This document shows positions 42,612-51,772 of a stretch of DNA of 64,000 nt, piece by piece; the first letter of the stretch is position 1; each line of letters begins with the position of its first letter. The position numbers and the translations under genes are program-made. Source of the stretch: Bacteroidales bacterium (GTDB lineage Bacteria > Bacteroidota > Bacteroidia > Bacteroidales > VadinHA17). The notes beneath the pieces are model-generated. The model saw nothing but the letters and a program-made list of their open reading frames with translations. It had not been told where the DNA came from and made no database searches. The stretch is from assembly GCA_025454815.1 (NCBI GenBank), contig JALONR010000008.1:1-64000 (forward strand), read 5' to 3'.

Positions 42612-43780
42612 TTTTCCTTCAGCCTGTTGTATTTCCGGAGTATCTCAAGGGTCTTTTCAACCGGCAGAGCTTCCACGGTCATCCCGTTCCTGGCCTTCGT
42701 GGTTTCGGCGGTAAAGAGTGAGTTTATTATGGCCTCCTCCGTTGCCTCGGCTGCAGCCTGGAACAACAGGTCCATCTCATCATTCCTGATCTCCCGCCAC
42801 TCTTCATACATTGACGCGGAAGAGTAGGGGATACGCAACTCTTCAGCGGTGGACACGGCTATAATATAGTCACCGCTGCCGTTTGAGCCTGATGCCCCTG
42901 TCCGCATCATCCCGGCAAAAGCCCTGGAGCCAAGCCTCTTCAGGTTCCTGGAGGTGAGCGGTGCATCGGTCATGACCACAATCATACATGATCCGTCTTC
43001 CCTGTACTCATTCACTGTGGTCCTGAAGCTGTAACGTCCGAGCTCCTGGCCGACGGGAACACCGTTGACCTGGAGTATCCCTCCGTAATTGGTCTGAACG
43101 AGAACACCAACTGTATAACCTCCCCTGGCGGCCGGCAGCACCCGCGAAGATGTGCCTATACCACCCTTGAATCCGAAGCAGACTGTACCGGTGCCGGCAC
43201 CAACGCTGCCCTCGGCAACAGGACCGCCGGCTGCGTTCCTGATTGCCTCAAGTACATGCTCCGTGTTGATATGCCTTCCCCTGATGTCATTAAGCCTGGC
43301 GTCATTGGTCTCACCAACAACCGCATTGACGCTGGTCACCCCCTCATTGCCCGGCTGTGAGAGCGTGTGTTCTATCACGGCAGCAACGGCAGTTGAAACG
43401 CTCAGCGTGTTTGTCAGCACAATGGGGGTCTCCAGGTTGCCCAGCTCTTCAACCTGGGTGTACCCGGCCAGCTTGCCGAAGCCGTTCCCAACGAAGATTC
43501 CCGCCGGAACCTTTTGCTGGAAGATATTTCCGTCATGGGGCAGGATGGCCGTGACTCCCGTTTTCACCGAGTCGCCCTCCTTCAGGGTGACCTGGCCCAC
43601 CTTCACGCCGGGCACATCTGTGATTGCATTGACAGCACCCGTACGCAGTATGCCAATCTCAATTCCGTAATCTCTTGCTCTTTTCATCCCCTGATTCTTG
43701 TTTTGACCGTTAAGGACCGGAAGTAGCAGCATCACTGATGACACTGTTACTATCAACCTGAAGTAATTACTTCTTTTCAC
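42608..43780 (-). CDS. P1-family N-terminal nucleophile aminopeptidase (DmpA-like), exported
   Basis: 390 residues. The signal peptide ends near LNGQ (residue 26). DmpA-family patterns: AITDVPGVKVGQVTL, GTGTVCFGFKGGIGTSSR, and the self-cleavage site EDG/SCMIVVMTDAPL, where Ser264 becomes the N-terminal nucleophile of the beta chain. DmpA-type enzymes remove L- or D-amino acids or beta-amino acids from short peptides and amides. An exported one beside two beta-lactamase-fold hydrolases suggests breakdown of unusual peptides. It starts 11 bp after the amidohydrolase ends. Confidence 0.93.
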   Translation of the reverse strand: MKRSNYFRLIVTVSSVMLLLPVLNGQNKNQGMKRARDYGIEIGILRTGAVNAITDVPGVKVGQVTLKEGDSVKTGVTAILPHDGNIFQQKVPAGIFVGNGFGKLAGYTQVEELGNLETPIVLTNTLSVSTAVAAVIEHTLSQPGNEGVTSVNAVVGETNDARLNDIRGRHINTEHVLEAIRNAAGGPVAEGSVGAGTGTVCFGFKGGIGTSSRVLPAARGGYTVGVLVQTNYGGILQVNGVPVGQELGRYSFRTTVNEYREDGSCMIVVMTDAPLTSRNLKRLGSRAFAGMMRTGASGSNGSGDYIIAVSTAEELRIPYSSASMYEEWREIRNDEMDLLFQAAAEATEEAIINSLFTAETTKARNGMTVEALPVEKTLEILRKYNRLKEK

Positions 43781-43791
43781 GGAACCATCTG

Positions 43792-45450
43792 TTATTTGTC
43801 CCCTGTGAAGTCAAACACCTTCTTGCCGCCAACCCAGGTCTGCTGTACCTTCATATCCCGTATCTCCACCGGGTCAATGACGGTGATGTCACGGTCAAGC
43901 ACCACGAAGTCAGCCAGTTTGCCCGGTTCAAGCGTTCCCTTTATCTCCTCCTCGAATGATGCGTATGCTGCATTTATTGTGTATGCCTTCAGTGCCTCCT
44001 CAACTGTGATCTTTTGTTCCGGAACCCAGCCGCCGGGGTTCTTCCCGTCGAGAGTCCTGCGTGTCACGGCGCCGTAAATACCCTCAAGGGGTATCGGCGG
44101 CGCAACATACCAGTCGCTCCCGAAGGCAACAATGGCTCCGCTGTCAAGCAACGACCTGAATGCATAGGTTGTCTTTATACGTTCCGGCCCGATGTATTCC
44201 TCTGCCCACCTGCCGTCGTCAATGGCGTGGTAGGGCTGCATGCTGGCAATCACCTTCAGCTTTGCGTAACGCGCAATATCAGATGGAGCGATGTGCTGTG
44301 AGTGCTCAATCCTGAACCTTCTGTCCCGTTCTCCGTTCTCCGTGGCAACTCTCTCATATGTGTTCAGAAGGAAGTTGATGGCGCGGTCACCGATGGCATG
44401 GATCACCACCTGCAGCCCGGCCCTGTCAGATTCCAGGATCCAGTTGTACAGGTCTTCTTCAGTGTTGACGAAGAGCCCTTTATCAGTCTGCAGGTCGGTA
44501 TATGGTTCAAGGAAGGCAGCCGTATGTGATCCAAGGGAGCCGTCGACAAACCCCTTCACACCACCGGTACTGACCCACCTGTCACCGCGTCCCTCGCGTT
44601 CAATCTGTTCCTTGAGATCCTTCCACCTGCTGATTGTCTGCAGGTAGTAGATACGGGTGATCTGTTCCCCCCGCGCCCGAACCCTGGCAATACCGTCAGC
44701 ATAGGCCGCAGCATCAACGGCATGCACCGAGGTGACCCCGTTGGAGGCCAGGTACTTCATCGCGGCAACAAGTGCCCGGTCAACCTCTTCCGCCGACTGT
44801 TCCGGGATTCTAACGGATATGAGGTCCATTGCATTTTCCTTGAAGATGCCTGTGAGCTCGCCACGGACGTCTCTTTCAATCATTCCTCCGGTAACATCCT
44901 TTACCCTGTGGTCAATGCCTGCAAGCTTCATGGCAGCCGAATTGGCCAGCGCCATGTGGCCGTCAAGACGGGAAACAAAAACCGGGTTATCCGGGGTGAC
45001 AGAATCAATCCATTCACGGTGGGGGAGACCCTCCCAGCCCTTGCCATCCCAATCACCCCCGAGAATCCACTCTCCCGGCTTCAGGGTGCCAGCATACTCC
45101 TTTATCCTGCTGATAAATACCTCCGGGGTGGAGGCATCCCTGAGCTGTACGGAGGTGAGGTTTGACCCTCCCTGCAGAAGGTGAACGTGTGAGTCGATGA
45201 AACCCGGGGCAACAAACCTGCCACCGAGGTCAATGATGGTACCGGATCTGTACTTCATCACTTCCCGTTTGCTTCCAATGGCTAATACACTGTCACCGGA
45301 TATCGCCATGGCCTCAGCATAAGGCTGTGATTCATTCCCCGTCCAGATCCTCGCATTTGTAATAATCATATCAGATGTTTGTCTTGAATTGTTGCACGCG
45401 ACAGCTATCACCGCCGGGATGACGGCCGCCAGGAAAAGTGTTCTTTTCAT
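43792..45450 (-). CDS. Amidohydrolase family protein (YtcJ/NfdA-like), lipoprotein
   Basis: Start chosen at MKRTLFLA (45450); a longer frame from 45504 would overlap the upstream gene by 41 bp. A lipobox lies at VACNN (C19 in this numbering). The ~552-residue protein has the amidohydrolase-3 pattern: GFIDSHVHLLQGG with the HxH metal site, GGDWDGKGW, VVIHAIGDRAINFLL, FRIEHSQHI and FGSDWYVAPP. YtcJ-like enzymes hydrolyse N-substituted formamides or related amides. Envelope location and neighbours point to secreted amide degradation. Confidence 0.92.
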   Translation of the reverse strand: MKRTLFLAAVIPAVIAVACNNSRQTSDMIITNARIWTGNESQPYAEAMAISGDSVLAIGSKREVMKYRSGTIIDLGGRFVAPGFIDSHVHLLQGGSNLTSVQLRDASTPEVFISRIKEYAGTLKPGEWILGGDWDGKGWEGLPHREWIDSVTPDNPVFVSRLDGHMALANSAAMKLAGIDHRVKDVTGGMIERDVRGELTGIFKENAMDLISVRIPEQSAEEVDRALVAAMKYLASNGVTSVHAVDAAAYADGIARVRARGEQITRIYYLQTISRWKDLKEQIEREGRGDRWVSTGGVKGFVDGSLGSHTAAFLEPYTDLQTDKGLFVNTEEDLYNWILESDRAGLQVVIHAIGDRAINFLLNTYERVATENGERDRRFRIEHSQHIAPSDIARYAKLKVIASMQPYHAIDDGRWAEEYIGPERIKTTYAFRSLLDSGAIVAFGSDWYVAPPIPLEGIYGAVTRRTLDGKNPGGWVPEQKITVEEALKAYTINAAYASFEEEIKGTLEPGKLADFVVLDRDITVIDPVEIRDMKVQQTWVGGKKVFDFTGDK

Positions 45451-45463
45451 ATAATGGTTTGTA

Positions 45464-46345
45464 TTACTGCTCTTTCGCAGGATCATGTTTATCCCTGAAC
45501 TCATTGATCAGGGGAGCGGCTTTTTCCAGGTCCTCTTCCAGGATGTAAAGATCCATGACCTGGGGCACAGCACCCAGGTAACCCAGTCCGGAGTCATTCT
45601 TGATCAATCCCTTTACACCTGTTCCTTCAAGCATTTCCAGCAGCAGCAGGGCAGTAGGCTCAGGGCCGGTGAATACCCGAATCAGTTTTTCTTCGTTTTC
45701 CATATTCTTGTTATTTTTCGGTTTATCCGGATATAGAGTTCCTCCCTTGGTCAGCCATGAGATGCCGAACGCCATGAGGGTTACCGTCTCCGCAATCAGT
45801 ACATACCTGGAATCAGAATTGATGCCGTCAAAAAAGAGGAAGAAGATCTCTATCGAAGCAAGAGAGGCAAGCATTACAATTCCGCATACCCGGTAAACGA
45901 TGTTTCTTTTCCTCTTCATCCCCGTCGGATGTTCCTCGCCGCGGGTAAAAAGAAATAGGGAGATAATTGCCAGGATGACAAGGAAACAGGCAGCAGAAAT
46001 AAAATGAATCCACGCTGCCCAGTCCCATGGTCCGTCCTCCACCGTTGGAAAAAAAGCCACCCCGAGGGCAAAAACGCCGGCAATGTCAGCTGAAAGGTCA
46101 TCCCACCTGTCATAACCCCTGTAAAAGAACAGGAAGAGAGCTATTGCACAGATCGAACCCACGAAAATATCACGCATCCCGGTATGGTAGTACACACTCA
46201 TGTTCGTGAGTACCTCCCTTTCTCTGAAAATGAAAATATTCCCCAGTACCAGCACGAACGGAAGCAGTATTCCTATCCATCCAACTGCTTTCCGAAGCGA
46301 GAGATAAGAATGTACCTGCCCCGAATTGTCTCTTTTAACTGCCAT
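45464..46345 (-). CDS. Six-helix membrane protein with fused C-terminal DUF2007 domain
   Basis: 293 residues. Residues about 18-200 contain six hydrophobic segments of an unnamed membrane domain. From M215 the last 79 residues form a complete DUF2007 (putative signal-transducing) domain with RVFTGPEPTALLLLEMLE and QVMDLYILEEDLEKA. DUF2007 proteins are usually separate genes of this size, so either this is a real fusion or a second start at 45703 also makes the small protein. It heads the hydrolase operon, 13 bp before the amidohydrolase. Confidence 0.7.
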   Translation of the reverse strand: MAVKRDNSGQVHSYLSLRKAVGWIGILLPFVLVLGNIFIFREREVLTNMSVYYHTGMRDIFVGSICAIALFLFFYRGYDRWDDLSADIAGVFALGVAFFPTVEDGPWDWAAWIHFISAACFLVILAIISLFLFTRGEEHPTGMKRKRNIVYRVCGIVMLASLASIEIFFLFFDGINSDSRYVLIAETVTLMAFGISWLTKGGTLYPDKPKNNKNMENEEKLIRVFTGPEPTALLLLEMLEGTGVKGLIKNDSGLGYLGAVPQVMDLYILEEDLEKAAPLINEFRDKHDPAKEQ

Positions 46346-46444
46346 AAGATCAATAACCTCAGGAGAGGTTCATGAATCACCCGCAGAATGGCGGTCCGCA
46401 CTGCTCCTGACCCGTTAATGTACTACTTTTATTCCTGATGACAA

Positions 46445-46472
46445 AAATCCCGGGCTGACGGGCCCGGGATTT
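46445..46472 (-). terminator. Rho-independent terminator of the polysaccharide utilization operon
   Basis: A perfect 11-bp stem (AAATCCCGGGC and its complement) around a 6-base loop, 29 bp beyond the last GH16 stop. On the minus strand it is followed by ATTTTTG, the T-run expected of an intrinsic terminator. Confidence 0.9.
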
Positions 46473-46500
46473 GTTAATTCGTGCTTTTCATCTGATCAGT

Positions 46501-47331
46501 TTACTCCTTTAGCTGATAAACACGGACATAGTCAATAATCATTGACTGTGGCCAGATTGTTTCATCAACTCCCTTTCTGCCACCCCAGTTACCACCCACG
46601 GCAAAGTTCATGATCAGAAAGAAGGGGTTGTTGTAAGGCCAGTTCTCGCCGGTTTTTATCTCCGGTGCATAAACGTTGACAACATTCAAGGGATCATCAA
46701 CATAGAAATTGATGGAATCAGGGCTCCAGACTATACCATATACGTGAAAATCCTCCTCAGCAGTTTTGAGCGGGACCATCATGTTGAAATCGGTGGTCCC
46801 TGCCTGGTTCAGGTTGTGAATGTTTGAGTGTATTGTGTCAGGCTGGAAGCCAACATACTCCATAATGTCTATTTCCCCGCATCCGGGCCATCCAACTTCA
46901 TCTATGTTTGCACCCATCATCCAGAGTGCCGGCCATGTACCAACTCCGGATGGCAGCTTTGCACTGAATTCAATGCGCCCGTAAAGAAACTCCTTCTTGT
47001 CCTTGCTTGAGAGACGGGTTGAAGAGTACCCTCCCTTTTCATTCCTGCCTGTACGTGTGGCTGTTATATATAGCATTCCATCCCGGACACTGTAGTTGTC
47101 AGGGTTTTTGACATACTGCTGCCATTCATCATTTACCCTGCCTGCCTTCCATATTTCAAATGACCAGTTTTCCGGATTGATCTCACTTCCGTCAAATTCG
47201 TCGGCCCAGACAAGTTCATATCCCCCTGCCGGCTCAATCTGTCCGGCCTTCCTGGGTTTTTTTCCCTTCTGAAGGCATGAAAAGGAAAAAAGTGCAAGCA
47301 GGAAAATAACCAAAAGAGATCTTGGTGACAT
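46501..47331 (-). CDS. Glycoside hydrolase family 16 (laminarinase-like), lipoprotein
   Basis: 276 residues. A lipobox ends at C19 (SFSC). The GH16 catalytic motif is GEIDIME (E153, D155, E158), with the surrounding GRIEFSAKLPSG and GTWPALWMMG typical of the laminarinase-like subgroup. The closing motif is IDYVRVYQ. It should cut internal beta-1,3 (or mixed beta-1,3/1,4) bonds in a glucan at the cell surface. It is the last gene of the operon, 6 bp after its paralogue. Agarase- or porphyranase-like specificity cannot be excluded. Confidence 0.95.
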   Translation of the reverse strand: MSPRSLLVIFLLALFSFSCLQKGKKPRKAGQIEPAGGYELVWADEFDGSEINPENWSFEIWKAGRVNDEWQQYVKNPDNYSVRDGMLYITATRTGRNEKGGYSSTRLSSKDKKEFLYGRIEFSAKLPSGVGTWPALWMMGANIDEVGWPGCGEIDIMEYVGFQPDTIHSNIHNLNQAGTTDFNMMVPLKTAEEDFHVYGIVWSPDSINFYVDDPLNVVNVYAPEIKTGENWPYNNPFFLIMNFAVGGNWGGRKGVDETIWPQSMIIDYVRVYQLKE

Positions 47332-47337
47332 GAATAA

Positions 47338-48231
47338 CTACTTTTTCTGATAAACTCTTACATAGTCTATTACCATTCTTTGGGGAAAGACCGAATCATC
47401 AATACCCTTTCTTCCTCCGAGGCCTCCTCCAATGGCAACATTAAGCTTAAGGAAGAAATCCTGGTCAAAGGGCCACTCCTCAACAGTTTTATGCTCATTG
47501 ACAATCTGGTGATAAACATTTCCGTCAAGCAGGAAGTCGATCTTTTCCGGAGTCCATTCTATGGCATAAAGATGAAATTTCCCGTAGGGATCTTCAATGT
47601 ATACCTTCTTTCCTCTCTGCGTTCCCTTTGTATGATTGTAGGCCCCGGTATGAATTGTGCCGAAAACAGAGTCCTTGTTGAAACCCACATGTTCCATTAT
47701 ATCAATCTCTCCGCATCTGGGCCAGCCTACTTCCGCCCTGTTGGTCCCGAGCATCCATATTGCAGGCCACAGGCCGACGCCTCCCGGCAGTTTCGCGCTG
47801 ACCTCAATGTATCCGTAGGTCCATTCAGCAAGTCCCTGCGTCATGATGCTGCCAGAGGTGTATTGGGCCGTATCAGTTTCGGGAATATACTTCAACCAGG
47901 GTTTGTTACTGAATTCATCTGACCCGAACTTCGGGTTCGCAATCTTTTCGCGGTGAGCTTCAATGATCAGAACGCCATCCTCAACTCTCACATTTTTCAG
48001 ACTGTCAGTGTAATACTGTTTTTCATCGTTCCTGATAAAACCGAGCTCGTAATCCCATTTCAGGCTGTCGGGCCTGCCAGTATAATCAAATTCGTCAGAC
48101 CAGGCCAGTTTATAACCTTTTGGTGCCGTTTTCTCCGTATGGCTGCACGAGAGAATAACTGCAGAACCGGCTGCCAGAAAGATCACAACTGCCACAAACG
48201 CCGGAAAGAGTACCTTTAGATTCCTATTCAT
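47338..48231 (-). CDS. Glycoside hydrolase family 16 (second laminarinase-like copy), lipoprotein
   Basis: Start chosen at MNRNLKVL (48231), giving a clean lipoprotein signal ending at C29 (LSC). A longer frame from 48336 has no sensible N-terminus. The ~297-residue protein has CGEIDIME (E175, D177, E180), GYIEVSAKLPGG and VDYVRVYQKK-type ending (IDYVRVYQKK). It shares clear similarity with the next gene (46501-47331) and is probably a tandem duplicate that diverged. It overlaps the GH2 gene by 8 bp. Both should attack the same or related polysaccharide in sequence. Confidence 0.94.
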   Translation of the reverse strand: MNRNLKVLFPAFVAVVIFLAAGSAVILSCSHTEKTAPKGYKLAWSDEFDYTGRPDSLKWDYELGFIRNDEKQYYTDSLKNVRVEDGVLIIEAHREKIANPKFGSDEFSNKPWLKYIPETDTAQYTSGSIMTQGLAEWTYGYIEVSAKLPGGVGLWPAIWMLGTNRAEVGWPRCGEIDIMEHVGFNKDSVFGTIHTGAYNHTKGTQRGKKVYIEDPYGKFHLYAIEWTPEKIDFLLDGNVYHQIVNEHKTVEEWPFDQDFFLKLNVAIGGGLGGRKGIDDSVFPQRMVIDYVRVYQKK

Positions 48232-50065
48232 ATTTCCTGTCAATTTTTTCATAAAACTTCTTAAGTGTAAAGAACGCTTTTTTACGGATGCCGTTATCAG
48301 ATATAACTCCTTTCCTGTTCCATCCGTCCTGGACACCCGGAAGCAGTCGCTTCGGAGATCTGAAATCTGCCAGTATCCAGGGGCTGGTGCCTCTTATGTT
48401 GGGTATCTTTTCAATCATTGCGAGGTTTTGCTCATAGAGATACTCCTGGTACTCCTCGGTCCACCTTTCATTTATAGTACCATGAAGACCCTGCAATGCG
48501 CCTCCGCCAAATTCAGAAATAACCACAGGTTTATTGAAACTGATTGCCCATTTTGAGTCAGGGGCATCTTCCAGCGATCCTCCGTACCAGCCTGTGTACT
48601 GGTTGAAAGCCACTATATCCAGGTGATTTCCCATCTCATCGTCCACAATGTTGATACCATCCCTGAAATGTTTTTCCAGTGCTGCACTGACAAGACGGGT
48701 GTCATCCAGTGTCCGGGCAAGATCTGCAAGATTTATCAGGAACCGGTTCCTTTCATAAGAAGGAGGGGTCTCATTGGCTACTGACCAGATTATTATTGAT
48801 GCCCTGTTTCTGTCTCTTGTTATCGCCTCGGTCAGCTGGTTTCTTGCATTCTGCAGCGTCATCTCATTTGTAAAGTCTATGGTCCAGTATACCGGTATCT
48901 CCTCCCAGACCATCATCCCAATCTTGTCAGCCATCCGCACAATATGCTCATTATGAGGATAGTGTGCCAGTCTTACATAATTGCAGCCAAGCTCCTTTGC
49001 CCAGGTCAGAAGGAGCAGGGCATCTGCCTCGTTGACGGCACGTCCCCTTCTTAAAGGGTTCTCCTCATGAATGGAGATCCCTTTGAGGAAAACGGGCTTG
49101 CCATTCAGAAGAATGTCGGGTCCGCTGGTAGTAATGGTCCTGAACCCGATCTGGTCTTCCAGTGTCTGATATCCGGTGGATATTTTGACATTGTAGAGTT
49201 TGGGTGATCCTGGTGACCAGTAAATGACGTTCTTAACTTTGAATTCAAACTCTGCCCTGCCACCTGCAGTAACGGTTAATTCCTTTTTTATATTCAGTTC
49301 CGGTATGCTCAGCGTAACTTTTTCCTCCCTGACCACATTATCAAGGATGACGTATCCGCTTATCACTTCGGCCGATCCTTGCTTCAGCTGTAGGCAGTAA
49401 TCCCTTATGAAGGCCGAAGGTTCTTCAATCAGCAAAACATCACGTGTAATGCCGCCATAGTTCCACCAGTCAGTGTTAATGGTAGGCACCTCCTCCCGGC
49501 CCCGCCTGTTGTCAACCTTCACAACCAGGTAGTTGTTTTTCGGTTTTACAATTCCTGTCACCTCAAAATTGAAAGGGGTGAACCCTCCCTTATGTGTGCC
49601 CAGCTTGATGCCGTTAAGGTAAACCTCAGCCCTGTAGTTGACAGCACCGAAATAAATAAAAAGCCTGTTTGATGCATCGGCTGGCGTGTAATCGAAATTG
49701 CGCCTGTACCAGATAGTCCCTTCATAGTAAAGCAGCTTATCGTCCTGAGAGTTCCAGTCACCCGGGACCCTCAATGCGGGCGATTTGTCAAAATCATACT
49801 CCACAAGCTCTGATCGGTCATCAGAGTGGTAGTTATTGTAAAATGCGGAGTTATTCTTCTGCTTCAGCTGGTCATATGGCTCATACCTGTAATTGTAGTA
49901 GCCTGTCTCATAAGGATCAATTATATAATTCCATGTGCCGTTGAGACTGAAGGTCTGCCTGTTCAAAGTATTGGTAATCAGAGCCTGTGACATGGCACTC
50001 AGTGACAGGAACAACATAATGCATATTGTCAGCCCTTTATGTTCCGGTTTATTGATATGCCCCAT
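48224..50065 (-). CDS. Glycoside hydrolase family 2 (exo-acting beta-glycosidase), exported
   Basis: Start chosen at MGHINKPE (50065), which places a signal peptide ending near AMSQ. The ~613-residue protein has a jelly-roll, Ig-like and TIM-barrel order: the sugar-binding start (QTFSLNGTWNYI), then GTIWYRRNF, ISIHEENPLRRGRA, the acid/base Glu432 in WSVANETPP and the nucleophile Glu518 in VISEFGG. GH2 covers galactosidases, mannosidases, glucuronidases and others; the length fits a shorter beta-glucuronidase/galactosidase. It probably trims oligosaccharides released by the GH16 enzymes. Confidence 0.92.
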   Translation of the reverse strand: MGHINKPEHKGLTICIMLFLSLSAMSQALITNTLNRQTFSLNGTWNYIIDPYETGYYNYRYEPYDQLKQKNNSAFYNNYHSDDRSELVEYDFDKSPALRVPGDWNSQDDKLLYYEGTIWYRRNFDYTPADASNRLFIYFGAVNYRAEVYLNGIKLGTHKGGFTPFNFEVTGIVKPKNNYLVVKVDNRRGREEVPTINTDWWNYGGITRDVLLIEEPSAFIRDYCLQLKQGSAEVISGYVILDNVVREEKVTLSIPELNIKKELTVTAGGRAEFEFKVKNVIYWSPGSPKLYNVKISTGYQTLEDQIGFRTITTSGPDILLNGKPVFLKGISIHEENPLRRGRAVNEADALLLLTWAKELGCNYVRLAHYPHNEHIVRMADKIGMMVWEEIPVYWTIDFTNEMTLQNARNQLTEAITRDRNRASIIIWSVANETPPSYERNRFLINLADLARTLDDTRLVSAALEKHFRDGINIVDDEMGNHLDIVAFNQYTGWYGGSLEDAPDSKWAISFNKPVVISEFGGGALQGLHGTINERWTEEYQEYLYEQNLAMIEKIPNIRGTSPWILADFRSPKRLLPGVQDGWNRKGVISDNGIRKKAFFTLKKFYEKIDRKYE

Positions 50066-50100
50066 AACTGTTTTGATTTGTTTCAAAGTTAAAAGTCTTA

Positions 50101-50132
50101 AAAATGGTTCCCCTATGGCGGGGAACCATTTT
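50101..50132 (-). terminator. Strong intra-operon hairpin between susD and the glycosidase genes
   Basis: A perfect 13-bp stem (arms AAAATGGTTCCCC and GGGGAACCATTTT) around a 6-base loop. On the minus strand it is followed by TTTTTAAGACTTTT. It lies between the susD stop (50225) and the GH2 start (50065). It probably terminates part of the transcripts or protects their 3' ends, so SusC/D would be made in larger amounts than the enzymes. Confidence 0.85.
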
Positions 50133-50224
50133 AGCAACCTCATTGCTCCTCACCGGTTGTCGATTCCTGATCATACATGCCGTGAGGAGAATGAAACCAA
50201 TCTACTCTCAAACCAGAATAAGAA

Positions 50225-51760
50225 TCAGTCTTTTAAATACCATGGCACCTGATTTATGCCGTCAAAACCATTGTATTGACGATTGATGGCATTCTGATAG
50301 TTCTCAGGGTTCTTTGTCTGCTCATCCGTCGGGTACATCCAGCGCTTAGGGTACACGCTGTCATCCTCAGGATTCAGGCTTGTAGCCGGATCGAGTGGAT
50401 ACACCGGGTAACCTGTGCGGAGGAACTGCGGGTAATTGCCGCCGTTGCCCTGGTAGAAGTCAAGGAGCCATCTCTGTAACCATATCTGCTGAAGGCGATC
50501 CTGCTTTGTTCCGGCAGTCGCATAGGCGGCAGCACCTGTGAAATAACCGTCAATGTATGCCTGGTTGATCTCCATGCCATGCACTTCACCTGCGGTATGG
50601 GGCAATGTCCTGTAGTAATTCAGGATGGCTTTTACTCCGTTTTCATACCAGGTCTGGGCGCTTCCGGCAACCCAGCCCTCTTCTATCGCCTCTGCAATTA
50701 TGAAGCATTGCTCTGAGTATGTGAAGTAAAGCATGGGATCATTATCCATGAATTTTACATATCTCTTGCTGAGCAATGAATAGTTCCCTGCAGCATTATT
50801 CAGCGCGAGCTGGTCGGGAGCCAGTTCGGTGGGTGCTCCTGCATAGGCATCCCAGTCCTGTGCCGTAAGTCCACCCGTGATCTGTGCCTGGGCAGGTTCG
50901 GCAAAATAGAACAGTCTCCTGTCATTCAGGCTCTTCAGAGCGTCAACTGCAAGCTTCGACGGTCCGGTTTTAATCCGGAAGGTCTCTCCGTTTGCAAACA
51001 TCGGATATACAGCATTGGGATTGGTGCTGAATACAAGCTTCAGATTGTCATCATTGCCCGTCATCAGGTTACCGGCATTCACTATTGCCGCAAACCTGGC
51101 TTTCTGTTCAGTGGTGGCTTTCTTGCTCATGGTCTGTATTACCTTGAGCTGCATCGCATTGCACAACCTGCGCCATTTGGCCGGGTTACCCCCGAACATG
51201 AAGTCACCCGAAAAGTTTCTCCCTTCGGCGAAATAAGCCTCAGCCTGCTGCAGGTCTGTGAGAATGGCGGCAAATACTTCTGACTGTGGGTCATACTTTG
51301 GTTTTGTAATGCCATCAAGCGCCATCCCGGCTTCAGAATATGGAATGTCTCCCATATCAAGGGTTGAGCTGAACCCATACATTGCCTTCAGAAAGAGGGC
51401 CAGACCCCTGTACGAAGGCTCTTCTATTCCGCCCTCAGCATACTGAACCATGTATTTCATGTCGGTAAGCCTTGCGAATGACCCGAAACTTCCATAAGGA
51501 TAGTTTGAATAGTAGTACTGTGAAACGTACGGACTGGGGTCAAGGTAAGCAATATGCTTGTTGAAAAGGTTACCCTGAATGAAATCAGAAGCGTTTGGAT
51601 TCCAGAACCTGTAAGTGTCTTTCAGAACCTGTGTGGCAATCATCGCCGAAGTAACCTTGGTTGTCTTGTTCGGGTCAGTATTTATCTCCTCGAAGTTTTC
51701 GCAGGAAACCGCCGTAAACAGGAAGAGTATTGCTATTGAGATATATTTCATGCTTTTCAT
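50225..51760 (-). CDS. SusD/RagB-like outer-membrane lipoprotein (glycan-binding)
   Basis: 511 residues. A lipobox ends at C20 (AVSC), followed by ENFEEINTDPNKT, a common start of the SusD-like_2 group. The TPR-rich body includes SSTLDMGDIPYSEA, GNPAKWRRLCNAMQLKV and YPKRWMYP. SusD proteins cap the SusC transporter at the cell surface and bind oligosaccharides before import. It starts 12 bp after SusC ends, so they form the usual pair. The residues that bind sugar cannot be read from sequence. Confidence 0.95.
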   Translation of the reverse strand: MKSMKYISIAILFLFTAVSCENFEEINTDPNKTTKVTSAMIATQVLKDTYRFWNPNASDFIQGNLFNKHIAYLDPSPYVSQYYYSNYPYGSFGSFARLTDMKYMVQYAEGGIEEPSYRGLALFLKAMYGFSSTLDMGDIPYSEAGMALDGITKPKYDPQSEVFAAILTDLQQAEAYFAEGRNFSGDFMFGGNPAKWRRLCNAMQLKVIQTMSKKATTEQKARFAAIVNAGNLMTGNDDNLKLVFSTNPNAVYPMFANGETFRIKTGPSKLAVDALKSLNDRRLFYFAEPAQAQITGGLTAQDWDAYAGAPTELAPDQLALNNAAGNYSLLSKRYVKFMDNDPMLYFTYSEQCFIIAEAIEEGWVAGSAQTWYENGVKAILNYYRTLPHTAGEVHGMEINQAYIDGYFTGAAAYATAGTKQDRLQQIWLQRWLLDFYQGNGGNYPQFLRTGYPVYPLDPATSLNPEDDSVYPKRWMYPTDEQTKNPENYQNAINRQYNGFDGINQVPWYLKD

Positions 51761-51772
51761 AGTTCTTCGGTA

